DNA from: Diadema setosum
Taxonomy: Eukaryota; Echinodermata; Echinoidea; Diadematoida; Diadematidae
Length of the DNA: 64,000 nucleotides
NCBI GenBank assembly: GCA_033980235.1
Contig: CM067072.1
Coordinates: forward strand, 32,029,759 to 32,093,758
Direction of reading: 5' to 3'
The first letter of the stretch is position 1, and every line of letters starts with the position of its first letter. The notes below the pieces were generated by a model, which searched no databases, was not told the DNA's origin, and saw only the letters and a program-made list of their open reading frames with translations. The position numbers and the translations under genes are program-made. Below are positions 10,916 through 23,400 of the stretch, piece by piece.

Positions 10916-12035
10916 CAGTTCTATGTTCAACTGAATAACGGCATCGGCTATAGAAGTAGGCCTAAATCTGGAATGCGCACAACATTGCCACTGCGGGGCA
11001 TGTCAGAAATATAAAAGAATGAGTGCGGACCGGGGCAAGTGACAAATTATGAAACTTGTGCTTATAAGAACAGAACGAAACGAAACAATTAAAATGAATA
11101 GACAAGAGAAACTGATGGCGCCGTAAAGAAGGGAAATTAGGCCAACTCTGACTACAATCTGCAAGGCCACGGTAGATCTATGGTGTCCCAATATCAAGCA
11201 CTGAGCAGAAGGGAAAAAAAGATTATAACAATAGGTAGACACAACTATGTTGTGTTCTCGCTAAAATCGCGCGTACCTACCACTTTAAGTAGGCAAAATA
11301 TATAATAAAAGCAATTACAAATCAACATCCACTTACCCTGCTGACCCTTCATTTGGATCTTGAACGATCGTTACATTTAACGAAGGTGTTTAAAAGAGTC
11401 CGACACCCACGAGTCATGCATCACTCGAGCTTACGTCTAGACAAATTAGGCCCATGTGTATGACACCAGGCAAACTATATCACGAAAGCATACGCTCACC
11501 AGGTTTTTTTTTTTTTTTTCTATCAGATTGTGAGAAGTACATAATATACAGTAATATACAGTGGTAAGCATAAAGTCGATAACTAAACATTTGTGCAAAT
11601 TAGTGTCATAGTAAAAAGAGCAATGGATATTACTTTTGCTAGGTTGACAGTACAGTAAATAATGGGGAATGGAAAAGAATGTTACACTGAAAAGCAAGTA
11701 CTTGTAATGTGTGGATCACTAAGTGTCGTTCATGTCAGAAGATTGGATTTTGTTTTATCAATATGTCCAAAAGGATGATTTACGTGAATTAGTGATTATA
11801 CTGATATATCTGGCCCGGAAAAGAAGGTCCTTTCTATATCTTTGCTAAGCTAAAGAGTCAAAAAATGTTATTAAAAGATTCCCAGCACTATGTCTATGCT
11901 AATTATACTGTCCAGTATTATCTAGGCAACCAGATAATTTTATATTCTTTAATTGGATTGAAAAATATAACAAACAAAGAAAAGAGTGCACAAAAAATGA
12001 AAAAAAAAAGGTCATGCGGGGATATTATTAATTAC

Positions 12036-12188
12036 CTGTAGTACAGTCGAGTCCTGACCAGCCAGCGGCACAAGAGCATCCGTACGGATCTGGAAGGCAA
12101 AACAGCGCCCCCTGGCAGTCGCCGTTATGGGAGTTGATATCCGTGCAAGAAACTGAGCAAGTCTCTCCCACATAGCCGGATGAGCATG
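12036..12188 (-). CDS. Tie-like receptor, exon 5: EGF-like domain 2
   Basis: A 51-codon phase 1-1 exon with good splice sites (acceptor 'cctgcataacag', donor 'G|gtaatt'). It encodes an 8-cysteine EGF-like domain. Its C-terminal half, [20 protein letters not shown], is nearly the same as [20 protein letters not shown] of human Tie2 EGF2, which is the strongest single piece of evidence for the Tie family assignment. The plus-strand paralogue is at 35115-35267. Confidence 0.88.
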
Positions 12189-12349
12189 CTGTTATGCAGG
12201 AAAAAAAAGTTGTGGTCATTAACGCGCATAATAAAATTCAAGAAACATACATCTTTACACATCACACTGTAGTGTTTATAATGTTGCATGATATAACTGC
12301 AATAGCAAATATTATTACCTATACGAGGGAGTTTTGCGAGGCAATTCCG

Positions 12350-12411
12350 GTTGATATTTTGCAGGGTTAAAAGGTCAGCAGTTGATATTTTGCAGGGTTA
12401 AAAGGTCAGCA
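12350..12411. repeat. perfect 31-bp tandem duplication
   Basis: Two back-to-back identical copies of a 31-bp unit beginning GTTGATATTTTGCAGGG lie in intron 4 of the Tie-like gene. Perfect identity implies a recent duplication. Confidence 0.95.
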
Positions 12412-12975
12412 AGCAATATTCGTTCGCCTCTGCCGGGTTCGCGACGTTGCTGCGTGTCGGTTACACACACCGTACACAAAACAATGTGTGCAAACAGTGG
12501 AATCTCTCTCCCCACCTCCCTGCTCTAAACGTAAACATTCCGATCGACCACGAAAAGAAAACATTCCACATGATTCCAGGACGTCCAGGGTGTCAGTTAC
12601 ACGCACCGCAGAAGAACGCTGATAAATCAACTCATACAAGGTCGACCACATACAGCAGCACTAGGCAATGTGACTAGTCCATTTGTGATCAGTAATTGCA
12701 CAGTGACCATCAGTTTTACAACTCTCAAACTTTTAAAAGAGAAGTAAAAATAAAGTGTAAGAACGTTCATAAGTTTGAAGTTTGCCTGTTACAACTACAT
12801 GTATCTTTGAAGTTGGAGTTGAATGATATACACTGATGAACAATTTTGCAATTATTGAACATGTTGATGGTCTACAGGTAGTCAAATGTGGCTTGATCTG
12901 TATCATATATACTGTAGTGTATAGCCGTATTTACATATTTTCTTAATTTACCTAGGGGGATAGGTAATAATTATG

Positions 12976-13115
12976 ATATTGACTGGCCTTTCTTTCGGGA
13001 GGTACCAGATAAATATTGCCCGCACTGAAAACATATTGCCCTCGTCTTCGACTCGGGCAATATGCTTTCAGTTTGGGCAATATTTTCTGGTACCTCCCTC
13101 AGGGCCAGTCAATAT
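12976..13115. mobile_element. 140-bp fold-back element
   Basis: Two arms of about 65 bp are inverted copies of each other around a centre near 13045: ATATTGACTGGCC, GGAGGTACCAGA and ATTGCCC on the left appear as the reverse complement on the right. Each arm carries two ATTGCCC motifs, so the motif occurs four times. The size and structure suit a MITE, and a strong hairpin can form. Confidence 0.8.
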
Positions 13116-13640
13116 TATATAATTGTCTCATGACTTTTTTTATCTAAAAAATGTATTCTCCGTAGCCAAAGGAAACATCAGCTTCTACACGATATCTTGT
13201 CTAAGATTTTGTATCAATTTCTTCTTTCACATGAAGTTATACGCGCACATAGTTGGCAACTTTGGAAGGACATTGGTTAAACACAATCACAATTATTCTA
13301 GTACGCGTTTAGCTGTTTAAGGCAAACGATCGTTCGGCGCAAACGATCATTGACATACATACTCGAGCTGGATTCGGACCAGCTGAACCAAATGACTGCA
13401 ATCTAAAGCACTGGTTAATTCGGCTCTTATTTCCCTCGATGTAGGGTAATTTGTTAATTAGTTGTAATAAAAATAACTCGATGGAAGAACTTTATGAATT
13501 TGAATAGAGGGAAACGATATGGAACAGAAGGGTGATATCTTAATCGCAGCTCAATAGAACAAATCTCCTTATTCTTGACAGAGGTAAACGATTTAGTGAC
13601 CGATATTTTGTGACGTGCAGGGGATTCCGAAAGCAAAAGC

Positions 13641-14290
13641 TCTTTTTTTTTTTTTTTGAGAAGCAGCACGTTATATATTTTTTTTTTGAGAAGCAGCACG
13701 TTATATATCTGAGTAGGCACTTCCCACATTGGGCCCTAAGCTGCATTGTGCGTTCAAGATGTACGCTCGTGTTATTGCTGCTGCTAATAAGGCTGAAGAT
13801 TGAGGTATAAAGGGGCAGATTAAGGAATTCCTTAAAAGTTTTTTTTTTTTTTAAGTTAAAATTGTTTCTCTTTATTTCTTTGGTTTTGATAAAAATTGAG
13901 GGGGGGGGGGGGGTGGGGCGAGTGCGCCCTCGTGGATCCGCAACTGGTATCTATTTTGTCCCATAAGGTATATTTTCAGCAGGGTCGGAACATCCAAAGG
14001 GGGTGGGGGGTGGGGGCGACCCTTCACTATTTTTCACAATACATTTATAGGATCATTGCAGTTGTATCGTCCCCCTTTTTTTTTGCCGGAAGTGGCACCA
14101 GACAATTGTGGTTGGATTTTTTTTTTTTTTTTTGCTTGTTATGTGATTTTCTTGTCTTTCTTGTCCCTTTTTTTTTTTTTTTTTGCTTGTCGGCCCATTA
14201 AACCTGAAAGTGACACCGAGTTTAATGGTATCCAAAATGTCTTCCCTCCCTCCATCCTAAAAAATGAATTGACATCCCTCCCATAACCCT
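13641..14290. repeat. poly-T + gcttgt repeat material
   Basis: Starts with a duplicated unit (T-run plus GAGAAGCAGCACGTTATATA). A G-run/'ggggtgggggcgacc' block and two T-runs follow, each T-run followed by 'gcttgt'. The same T-run plus 'gcttgtcag' arrangement appears at 62640-62780, indicating a dispersed family. No coding evidence. Confidence 0.55.
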
Positions 14291-14564
14291 TTCTTGTCAG
14301 GAATCTTCATAATGTTCGTATTGAAGGGTTCAAAATGCTTTGTTAGACAGGGTAAACGTCCCTAAACCTTGTGTCCGGACTCAAAATATCCGTCTATCTC
14401 ACATTGCTACTTGTGGATGGGCCATTTTATATAAACTAGTTCTCCCACTCCAAACATTATCTAAGTATCTATGTATCTGTCTAAATTTCATGAAGATGTA
14501 GATTGTAAGTAAATGTGTAGATATACACACAATACATACATATACACATATATATATTTATATA

Positions 14565-15240
14565 TGTGACCGTGCATCACAAAACGAACAAAAAGTCGCA
14601 CACACTGATTTTGTGTGAGGACTGAAAATAGGTGAAATGGGTCAACCTAGCCGATCTTGAATTTTTCATATTTTCTGAAAGAGCAAGTCTTCTTCTACAT
14701 TATGCTAAAATTTGGGATCATAAAACGGGCAGGAAAGTGTGTTTTTAGCAGTTTATCTCGAACATTTTTTGGTAGAATAGGGTGATTAGGTGTGTCTTTA
14801 GAGTTCCCTTTTCATTTCTTGTACACACTTGTACACTCTCTTCACTTTCAATTCCAATAGCTTTTGAAATGATGGTGCTACTGCTTTGAAAGTTAGCATC
14901 ATTTGTGGACAGAATATGTTAATAAGGCATGCTCAATTTCAGTTTAATCTGGTAATCCCTTCATCGTTGTTACTCCGGCGGTTTACATCCTGTTTTTTGT
15001 CCCATTCATTGCACAACCAGCACGGCTTGGTAAAGATTAAGCGCTCGAATAGACATTGTACTTTAGAGATTTTTTTCTCAGTTCACACTTTTCCCGAGTG
15101 TGTGCTTTCTTTCCAATATCTAGATAGGTTAGCTTAGATTTGAGTTATACACCATTTTAAAGATTAAAGACTGCTCTTTCAGAATATGCTCTTAACTAAA
15201 ATTTCATGTCTGGCGACCTTGTGTTTTTTTGTGATGCATA
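14565..15240 (+). mobile_element. R1 element, nearly full length
   Basis: Starts TGTGACCGTGCATCACAAAA next to an AT microsatellite and follows the R1 consensus to 'ctggcgaccttgtg', where the right terminus is degenerate ('gtgatgcatata'). Open frames inside recur in other copies but are broken differently, so they are not genes. Confidence 0.8.
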
Positions 15241-15273
15241 TAGGCCTATAATTATGTATACATAATAATATAA

Positions 15274-16270
15274 TACACTCAGCATAAAAGGAGAGTAAAC
15301 ACTTTTTCAAGTTCATCTTTCTCATAGACTATCTGGCTAAAATGGTGTTTTATATACTATGTTAAAGGTAATTTAATTAGCTATCAACCTAGTAGGTCAA
15401 TGAAAAGGTTAACTTTACGCATGAGTGAGCACATTAGTCTTTCTCTTCCAAGGCACAAAAGTAAAACATGCAAAATGGACAAAGTTGTTATTCAAGCGTG
15501 CTCTTCCATATAATAATGAGAACAAAAGACGAATTCAACGCAATAGAAATGCAAATTAATTTGCAAAAATCAACCTATGACCTATATAATGTCTCTGTAA
15601 CCCTCCAAAGATAAAGAAGGTAGAAAAATAATGGAGGAAAATGAAGAATCTTCTGTCAAATCCGCAGTCAAAAGACATAAGAGAAAAAATTATGGTAACA
15701 AAAAGAGTAAACTTTGAAACGTTATTCCAAATCAAGAAAATTTGAAATGATATTTAGTTCTTGACTTTGACTCATGCATTCTTATATTCCTTAATTAAAA
15801 GGTAAAATGAAGAAATTCTGTCGATTTCATCACCTTTACGGCTTACTCCCTACGTCATTTAAAGTTTGAATTGATGGAAAATGCTTACGTTCCACCTTTA
15901 GTTTCCCCACTATATGTTTTTGTTTTAAATATAAAGGGAAACAAGGGAACGTAAACTTATTTCTGCTGTTTCATTCATGTCTCTCATTGCGTTAAATTGG
16001 TATTTTGTTATCATTGCTATCTTGGGGGTATTTGCACAAGAATTTCAATATGTCAAATTCTGCAATTTTTACTTTTCTGCCTTGGAGGACAAGAACGAAT
16101 GTGTTTACTCATGCGTAAAAGTTCCCTTTGTATAAACCTACCAGATTGATAGCCAATTAAATAATCTTTGATATGGTATATGACACATAGATTTTTATCA
16201 AAATTTTCTATGAAAAATATTATCTGGAAAGAGTGTTCACTTTCTTTCTTTTTTTTTTTTGCTGAATGTA
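15274..16270. mobile_element. 1-kb element with long diverged TIRs
   Basis: The left end (TACACTCAGCA, then GGAGAGTAAACACTTTTTC, 'aattagctatcaacct', 'ttacgcatgagt') is mirrored on the right ('actcatgcgtaa', 'gatagccaatt', 'gaaagagtgttcac', TGCTGAATGTA). The inverted similarity extends over about 180 bp per side with moderate divergence. No transposase frame was seen. Confidence 0.65.
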
Positions 16271-16539
16271 GCATAGTATATATCTATACTGAAGCATGGT
16301 AACATTCTTCAAGTAACCACGAGTAGGACAATGATACCCTTCCCATCCCCCCAGAAAAAAAAAAAAAAACAACAACAATACGGATTCAACTGTAACTGAC
16401 ATGAGACTGTGCACGTCTGTTCGGCTATCGTTTAATGTAAGAGCTTATGAAGTTTTCATGTTGTGACGTCATAATATCGCTATGATCTCTCTTGACTTGC
16501 GCGTAGAAGATTCGTCCCTGAGAGACGTAATGAACTCAC

Positions 16540-16671
16540 CCGTTTCACAATGATCGCCGGTAAATCCAGGTGGACAAACACAACGCCCGCTAATGTCGTC
16601 ACAGACTGCTCCATTGTAGCACGTAGGGCAGGTATACTGACAGTTTGGACCCCAGAGATTATCCAAACAAC
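16540..16671 (-). CDS. Tie-like receptor, exon 4: EGF-like domain 1
   Basis: A 44-codon phase 1-1 exon from acceptor 'ttttaaaaccag' to donor 'G|gtgagt'. The product begins CLDNLWGPNCQYTC and ends CVCPPGFTGDHCET, with eight cysteines. Human Tie2 EGF1 has WGPEC and CICPPGFMG at the same places. Joined to exon 3 it reads MRLIVRG-C, which parallels TRLIVRRC in Tie2, so both the splice junction and the domain boundary agree with the family. Confidence 0.88.
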
Positions 16672-16759
16672 CTGGTTTTAAAATTCAAAACTGAGAAGTC
16701 TTAAGGAGGGTGTCCTATGTCAACAGTGATGTCATTCATCCATTTTCTAAAGGCGATCA

Positions 16760-17300
16760 TCCGCCAAGGGAGGAGGTTATGTTTTCGTTAGCGTTGGTTT
16801 GTTGGTTTGTTTGTTAGTTTGTTTGTTTGTTAGTTATTTTGTTTGTTTGTTCGTGTGAAAAATTACTCAAAAAGTAGTTAACAGATTTGGATGAAACTTA
16901 CAGAAATGGTTGAGATGACATGCACAAGTAACAAATGGTTAAATTTTGGTAGTGATCCGATAATTTTTTTTTTTTTTTTTTTTTGGGGGGGGGATTTATG
17001 AAGGATTTTTGATATTTTCACAGGTTGGGTCAATGAACTTGGGAGTTCAAGCTGCACATTTTTAAGGTTTTTGAACGTGCACTAAAGTGCGTGCTCTAGT
17101 TTCTGCTCGGGTGAGGCGCGCCGCGCAGCTGAGGGTTTATGACGTAACAAACGCTTCTATATTGGGAAATCGGGCGATTTTTCAGCATGAACACGTATAC
17201 CTATGGGTGAAATCACTGATCTCTTTATGGAAAAGCCAAAAGAGCTTTTCCCCAGTGGTGGAGAGGAGAAAAATCCCTTTGGGAAGACAATAGTTCTTAA
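16760..17300 (+). repeat. 'aggaggttatgtttt' dispersed repeat
   Basis: Begins GCCAAGGGAGGAGGTTATGT and passes into a (GTTT)n tract. The 'attactcaaaaagt...gatttggatgaaactt' block and a T-run/G-run follow. It ends in a GC-rich 'gtgaggcgcgccgcgcag' block. The head-microsatellite-body layout is that of a non-autonomous repeat. The class is uncertain. Confidence 0.55.
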
Positions 17301-17899
17301 ATAGGAGTTATTGATAGAAACAACCACCGTAAAAATCTATATCAATGAAATCAACGCTAACTATTGATAAATATAAGAAATGTGAACAATAGCTATAATA
17401 AAATGCTTCCAGACTACACCGTCTACAGTTACGGCTTATTGAGAAAAATACTGATATTCTCTTATATTTCAAACTTTATTGGAAAAATTGTATATGGTAG
17501 GATGTTTTGTGGTACAACACACCTACGCATATGCATCAAATGTGATATTTTGATTTTTTTTTTCTAATCATTGCTCCCAAAGGTAAACAGGACCTACAGG
17601 GCACAGTTCAGGTGCTGAAAACGTCACTTTGTAATACCAGTGTACCTGCTATGGCGCGCCATGATCAGCGATGACCAGCTACAAATTTACGAAGGGAAAA
17701 TAAAACAAGATAAAACCGTCAGAATTGAACCCCCTCCCCCGGCAATTTTTTTTTTTTAATCATTGAGCAAACGATGGTGTCTTAGCTAGGATACATCTAT
17801 GAGGATACACAGAAATAATCAGGGGCGTCGAATCTACTGGGGCAAAGGGGCTGTTGTCCCGTCTCCTTCCTCATGAAACTCTTAGTGCAAATATCATTT

Positions 17900-18600
17900 T
17901 GTGAGCCTGCATCACAAAACCAACAAAAAGTCGCCAGAAAGGGATTTTTAGTTAATATCAGATTCTGAAAGAGCAGACTTAAGGCTTTAAAATGGTATAA
18001 AAGTAAATTCGAATGGACTCTCCTAATCATCCAAATATTAGAAAGAAAGCACACATTCCGGAAATGTGTGTAGTGAGACAAGAGGCTCTGAAGTATAGGG
18101 TCTATTCACAATCGTCTACCAAGCCGCATTCCCTGCCATAAATGGGACAAAAAAAAAAAGGATGTAAAATCTCACAGCAACAACAATTAAGAGATTATCA
18201 GATTAAGCTAAAAATTTCCACGCTCTATAAACACATTCTATCCCTGGTTAATACAAACTATCAAAGCAGTAAAATCACCCTTCCCAAAGTTCTTAGAGTT
18301 GAATGTTGAAAGTGAAGGGTATGTAAAGGGTTTTTGAGAAGGGAAAAGGGAACTCAAAGACTCACATAATCACAGAGTTCTAATAGAAAAGTGTTCTACA
18401 AAAACTGCTAAAACACATTTTCCTGTTCCCGTTTCCCGTTCATTTTATGATCCCAAACTTTACATCAATGATGAAGAAGTATATTGCTCTTATAGTGAAT
18501 AGGAAAAACTCAAGATTGCCTAGGTTGCTCCATTTCACCCATTTTGAGTCCCCACACAAACTAATTGAGTAAGACTTTTTGTCGGTTTTGTGATGCACAT
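17900..18600 (-). mobile_element. R1 element, inverted, diverged
   Basis: Starts TGTGAGCCTGCATCACAAAA (the reverse complement of the R1 right end) and runs to 'ttttgtgatgcaca' near 18600. More diverged than the copies at 19108, 37384 and 46401. Confidence 0.75.
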
Positions 18601-18988
18601 TGGATCCCTCCCACGTGATTACCGAGATGAGGAAAAATCTTGAATATATATTTTTTTTTTAATGAAAAATTGTCCTAATATTCCACCAGCAGTATTCCGC
18701 AGATCATTGAATTGTAATCGTAAAAAACAAAAACAAAGGCTCATCCGGTCCTTTTTCCATAAACTTTGTACACTTTTGATATTAACAAATTTCTGAATAG
18801 TCATCAAAACGTGTGCACCAGAACTTTCACTTTAAAAAAAAAAAAAAAATGAAAAGGCTCCCTCATATTGGAGTGTGATGTCCCCTTTCTTTTGACCCTT
18901 CCGCCGCTCGGTTTCCTGACATAGATTTAATACACTTTTGATTGGTAATTTCTTAAATATTCTGTTAAAAATGTGTTAATGGGTACAC

Positions 18989-18994
<6 letters not shown>

Positions 18995-19044
<50 letters not shown>

Positions 19045-19067
19045 CACACACTGTATATACATGCATA

Positions 19068-19103
<36 letters not shown>
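18995..19103. repeat. (AT)n microsatellite
   Basis: Two long AT-dinucleotide tracts separated by 'acacacactgtatatacatgc'. It directly abuts the R1 element at 19108. Confidence 0.95.
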
Positions 19104-19107
<4 letters not shown>

Positions 19108-19805
19108 TGTGACCGTGCACCTCAAAACGGACATAAAGTCGCACACACTGATTTTGCGTGAGGACTGAAAATAAGTGAAATGGGTCAACCCAGCCGAACT
19201 TGACTTTTTCATATTTTCTGAAAGGGCAGGTCTTCTTTTACATCATGCTAAAATTTGAAATCATAAAACGGGCAGGAAAGTGTGTTTTTTAACAGTTTAT
19301 CTCGAACTTTTTTTTTGGTAGAAAAGTGTGATTAGGTGTGTCTTTAGAATCCCTTTTTCATTTCTGAAAAAAAAAACCTTGTCTACACTCTTCACTTTCA
19401 ACTCTAATAACTTTTGAAAGGATAGTGCTACTGCTTTGAAAGTTGGCGTTAATAATGGACAGAATATGTTAATGAGGCATGCCTAATTTCAGTTTAATCT
19501 GATAATCCCTTCATTGTTGTTACTCTGGTGGTTTGCTTCCTATTTTTTGTCTCATTCCTCGCACAGCCGGCAGGGTGTGGTAAAGATTAAGAGCTTGAAT
19601 AGACATTGTACTTCAGAGCCTCTTTTCTCAGTTCACACTTTTCCTGAGTTTGTGTTTTCTTTCCAATATTTAGATAGGTTAGGAGAGTCCATTTGCTTTG
19701 AGTTATACATCATTTTAAAGCTTAAAGTCTGCTCTTTCAGAATGTGGTCTTAACTAAAAATTCATGTCTGGCGACTTTTTGTTTGTTTTGAGGTGCATGG
19801 TCACA
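19108..19805 (+). mobile_element. R1 element, full length
   Basis: Runs from TGTGACCGTGCACCTCAAAA to the inverted end TTTGAGGTGCATGGTCACA, about 700 bp, with AT-rich flanks. Long internal open frames occur in several copies by chance conservation only. Confidence 0.85.
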
Positions 19806-20239
19806 TATACAGTGTATATATGTATATAAATACATATATATTATATATAATTCTTTATTGATAGAAAAAAAATTAGCATTCACCCAAAATGTGCACAATA
19901 GCTCTTAATTAAAGGTCTGTAAATGGAAAATTTTAGTAGTGTTGAAGTAAGTCCCCCCCCCCACCACCACACACACATACACACACACTCCTCTCGCACA
20001 TTTCATGAAAAGGTACATAATAACATTTTACAGTATTTACTCATGGAAAGAAAAATTTAATATTATTTTATCAAAGGGATGCAACAAATCTCTGGATTTC
20101 ACTTCTGAAAATGCAAGAATCTCCGAACAGAGCCCTGATAAAGATTGATTAGCTTAAAAAGGCTAAAGATTTGAAATGTAGAAAATAAAGAATAAGGAGG
20201 CAAGATGAAGAAAATTCGCAAATCTTGTTGATTATTTAC

Positions 20240-20497
20240 CTCGAACTATCAGTCTCATGATTCCACCTCTTTCAGGCATGTCGCTGTAGTAGTAGTGATG
20301 CACTCCAGCCATTGATTTGCTTGCCCTGCTGATATACAGTAACTGTTCGTCAGATGGCACGGAAGCGGAAAGGTCTGTCTGACCGTTGAGCATCCAGACT
20401 AGCGAGCCAGTACCAGTCTCCATCCCAGTATTCATAACAAGTCGTACTTCTTCGTCAATACTGACAGTTACCGTCAATTTACTGGGTGTGAAATGTG
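20240..20497 (-). CDS. Tie-like receptor, exon 3: Ig-like domain 2
   Basis: An 86-codon phase 1-1 exon. I chose acceptor 'gaatgtacag|CACATT' because a nearby upstream AG ('tgtttcag') would read into a stop in phase 1. The product begins AHFTPSKLTVTVSIDEEVRL, has a LVWMLNG strand and ends ERGGIMRLIVRG. The Tie2 domain at this place starts [20 protein letters not shown] and ends TRLIVRR. As in Tie2 Ig2 there is no canonical cysteine pair. It precedes EGF1 and follows Ig1, as in the Tie ectodomain. Confidence 0.85.
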
Positions 20498-23400
20498 CTG
20501 TACATTCATACAACGTAGACAAAAAAAGCACCAAATAAGTTAATCCTACACGACTGGGCTGAAACAAAAAAAAAAAACAAAAACAAAAAAAAACCCTCTC
20601 AATTTCATATTATTGCAAGCTAATTGTGACACCGACAGGCCTTTCAACTAAAAAAAAAAAAAAATGGATACAAGAATTAGATTGATTTACTGGAGATCAT
20701 GATAAAAACGGAAAGGAAATTAGGTGCCTAAAACTCAGAAGTGCCTCACATCTTACGTTTCTTCGTGATTCTGTTGATGTGCGAAACATAATTACATATC
20801 AATTATTATCTCCCTTATCAACAATAATGCTTAAAAAATGAAAATGAGTTCAAATGTTGCCACGGCACAACATACGCTGGCACAATTTGTTGTTCACTGT
20901 TGTTTTTTTGTTTTGCTTGAAAGAAAATAATTACAAATACATACTCTGCACATCCATTACGTAACAAATCGGTGTTGTAAGAGTCGTGATGTTAAGCTTT
21001 GAAGTGATGCATGGCTATGTGGTGTCTAGGTCTATAAAGGTTTCAGTTATAAAATAGCAATCATTATGTCATGTACGTCATTTAATCAGCTGCTGTGATA
21101 TTGTGAATAAACTCGATAAAAAAAAAATACCCATTCACGCAGGAATCATACAGTCGTTGCAGTCATCAATGCAAGCAAGTCATATCTTGAAAAAAAAAAA
21201 GATATCATTCAGAGGGGTGAAGATTAGGGTGTGAGTTTCTTCAATTTGTCTCTCTCTACAAATTAGATTTGGTAAGATCGAAACTGCTGATCTGTAAATT
21301 AAAAAAACAAATCGGAAAGTTAAGTTATATCTTATATGTTTACACTTTTCATTTTAAACAGAAAACAAAAGAACGATTATCTCGTGAGCAGGTTTTCATG
21401 CATGCAAGTAATTTTGGCTGTGGTTGAATGCTATTATCATCGCATATTGCTAATAATAATATACGATGTAGTCTATATGTAACGGTAATTTTGATCATCT
21501 CTGCTTTTTACAAACCGCGTAATAAAGGAGAGTTGGACTTGTATGGACACATATAATTTATGTGAAAAAATAAATTTGTGGTCTTTGTCAATGTGAGATG
21601 TCATTATCTTTTAATGACGTTTATCTGACATCGACGACGGACGCAAAAAAAGGTACATCAACACTATTGATAGTGGTCTTTGATTATGAATATTAACACG
21701 AAAACGTTGCATTACCAAGTAATTACAATTCTATTACTCAATGAGTTAAAAAATATGATCAAAACCTACTCTAACAAATTGTATAATATCAGTTTTCACG
21801 TACAGAAGATGTTTTTTGTTTCTTACATAAATATTATTAAAAGTTCGAAAAGGTTAGAAATGCATTAAATGACAAAGGCGAAACCGGGGTTGCCCTTTTC
21901 TTTTTAGAGCTATAATCTAGCTAAACTATTTAAGCAATGTATCAATTCAATATTGTCGTATTCACGCAGAGGACCAGTAAACCCCCCCCCCCTCCCACCA
22001 TATACACTATATATTGTAACTTGCAAGAATTGCGGAACACACACACAAACACACATATACACACATTACAAAACAAATACTCTAACTTGTGGGTTGATTC
22101 TTGGTATACCGCCACACTAATCACTGCAAATATCACAGCTCATCTGCTTGCCGTTTTCATACAGCGGGCCCGAGAGCTCAATCAATGAAGATGCTTCATT
22201 ACACGTATAAATGTGACTGTTACGAGCACAGAGGTTGTTTCTATACCAGCTGCAGATATTGCAACCGGGTACTCACAACATTGTCTCTCGGGCATGCACT
22301 ATGCAGATTGGCATGTGATTGGTATACAAACCTACCATCAAAATGTTGAATGGGCCTAAGTAAGTCACTATCTCGGAAAGTGACCACAACTTTCATCACT
22401 TTAATTTGCAGAAGTATAACGTAGTCTCACACATTCGTCTCCCTCCCATTTGATCAATGACGTCGCATAACACAAACATGAAAATAATATAGCAAAATAC
22501 TCGAGGGCAGAAAATGTGATCTCATGAGATTCAGTGTTTGCAGTTGATATGCGTTGAACGTCAAATCGCAGTCCTGTTAGTAAGACAGTGTAACTGTTCT
22601 AAGGTTTCTATACGTGAAACTGTATGAATTTGAGTGTTTGGACTACATTATCATATGCATCCTAAGATGACTACAGAAAGCCTATTTCACATCTGTGAAT
22701 TATTTTTTTTTTTAATATCCTTGGTTTAGAAGTAGCTGCGAAGTTTTTTATATTTTTCCTGTGACTGCATGCTTTTATCAGCTTATACATGACATGACGA
22801 TAAAGAAAAAAAATATAAATCTACGAATCACTTTAACAAGTAGCGGAGGCGATATATGATTCCGTCATGCTGATGGCAATAAAAGAAATGATAAAGACGG
22901 AGAGAAAGTACTGCTTGTCTTTTCATTTTCCCCCCTAGAGAGATGTGAAGTATAGGGGCACATCAATATCGACCTCTTCCGAACTATTCACCTTCAGTGG
23001 GAAAGACAATCATGATCTTTTTACATACGGCCTTTACACTTGAGACCTATTAGAGTGTACAGTGGAATTATTTGTTGCCTTTGTGTTTTTTTTCCATTTT
23101 TCCTTGGTCTGTCATGCCTAAATTTGTATCAAAACAATTTCTTTAAAATTTAAATCCGTAAAGTAGTATTCAAATAATATACATTAGTAAGGGCACAGTA
23201 AAAAATTACCCACATAGGTACCTTTGGAAGTGAAAGCTTGGACTGTTTCGAAGGTACCGAGAGTGGGTTATTATTCAAAGTAGCGAACAATTATTGTGCG
23301 TATTAATTGTTTTATAAAATGATTAAGTAAATCCTTTTCGTTTGATAAATTCTCCTCATCGTGAGTAAATAAAAATATGAAATCTCTTCCGATATCCATT

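Larger units (their letters stand above)
12189..16539 (-). other. intron 4 of the Tie-like gene
   Basis: Contains a 31-bp tandem duplication, a 140-bp fold-back element (12976-13115), a 36-bp duplication with T-runs (13641-13709), poly-T/poly-G repeat material (13846-14290), an R1 copy (14565-15240) and a 1-kb long-TIR element (15274-16270). No further exon was seen. Confidence 0.6.
16672..20239 (-). other. intron 3 of the Tie-like gene
   Basis: Repeats dominate: a dispersed repeat (16760-17300), two R1 copies in opposite orientation (17900-18600 inverted, 19108-19805 direct) and a long AT microsatellite (18995-19103). The nearly full-length opposing R1 copies could pair. No exon found. Confidence 0.6.

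Noticed and set aside
14886..15137. Open frame of about 80 codons repeated in several places (also 19514, 46510)
   Set aside because: It lies inside R1 copies and is open only because the copies are similar; stops and shifts differ between copies, and there is no codon-level constraint visible.
18973..19212. Tyr/Ile-repeat proteins on both strands
   Set aside because: Translation of an AT microsatellite.
20498..20567. Upstream acceptor 'tgtttcag' for exon 3, giving a longer Ig2 with a hydrophobic start
   Set aside because: In the required phase 1 that acceptor reads into a stop; the downstream acceptor at 20498 keeps the frame and matches the Tie2 domain start.
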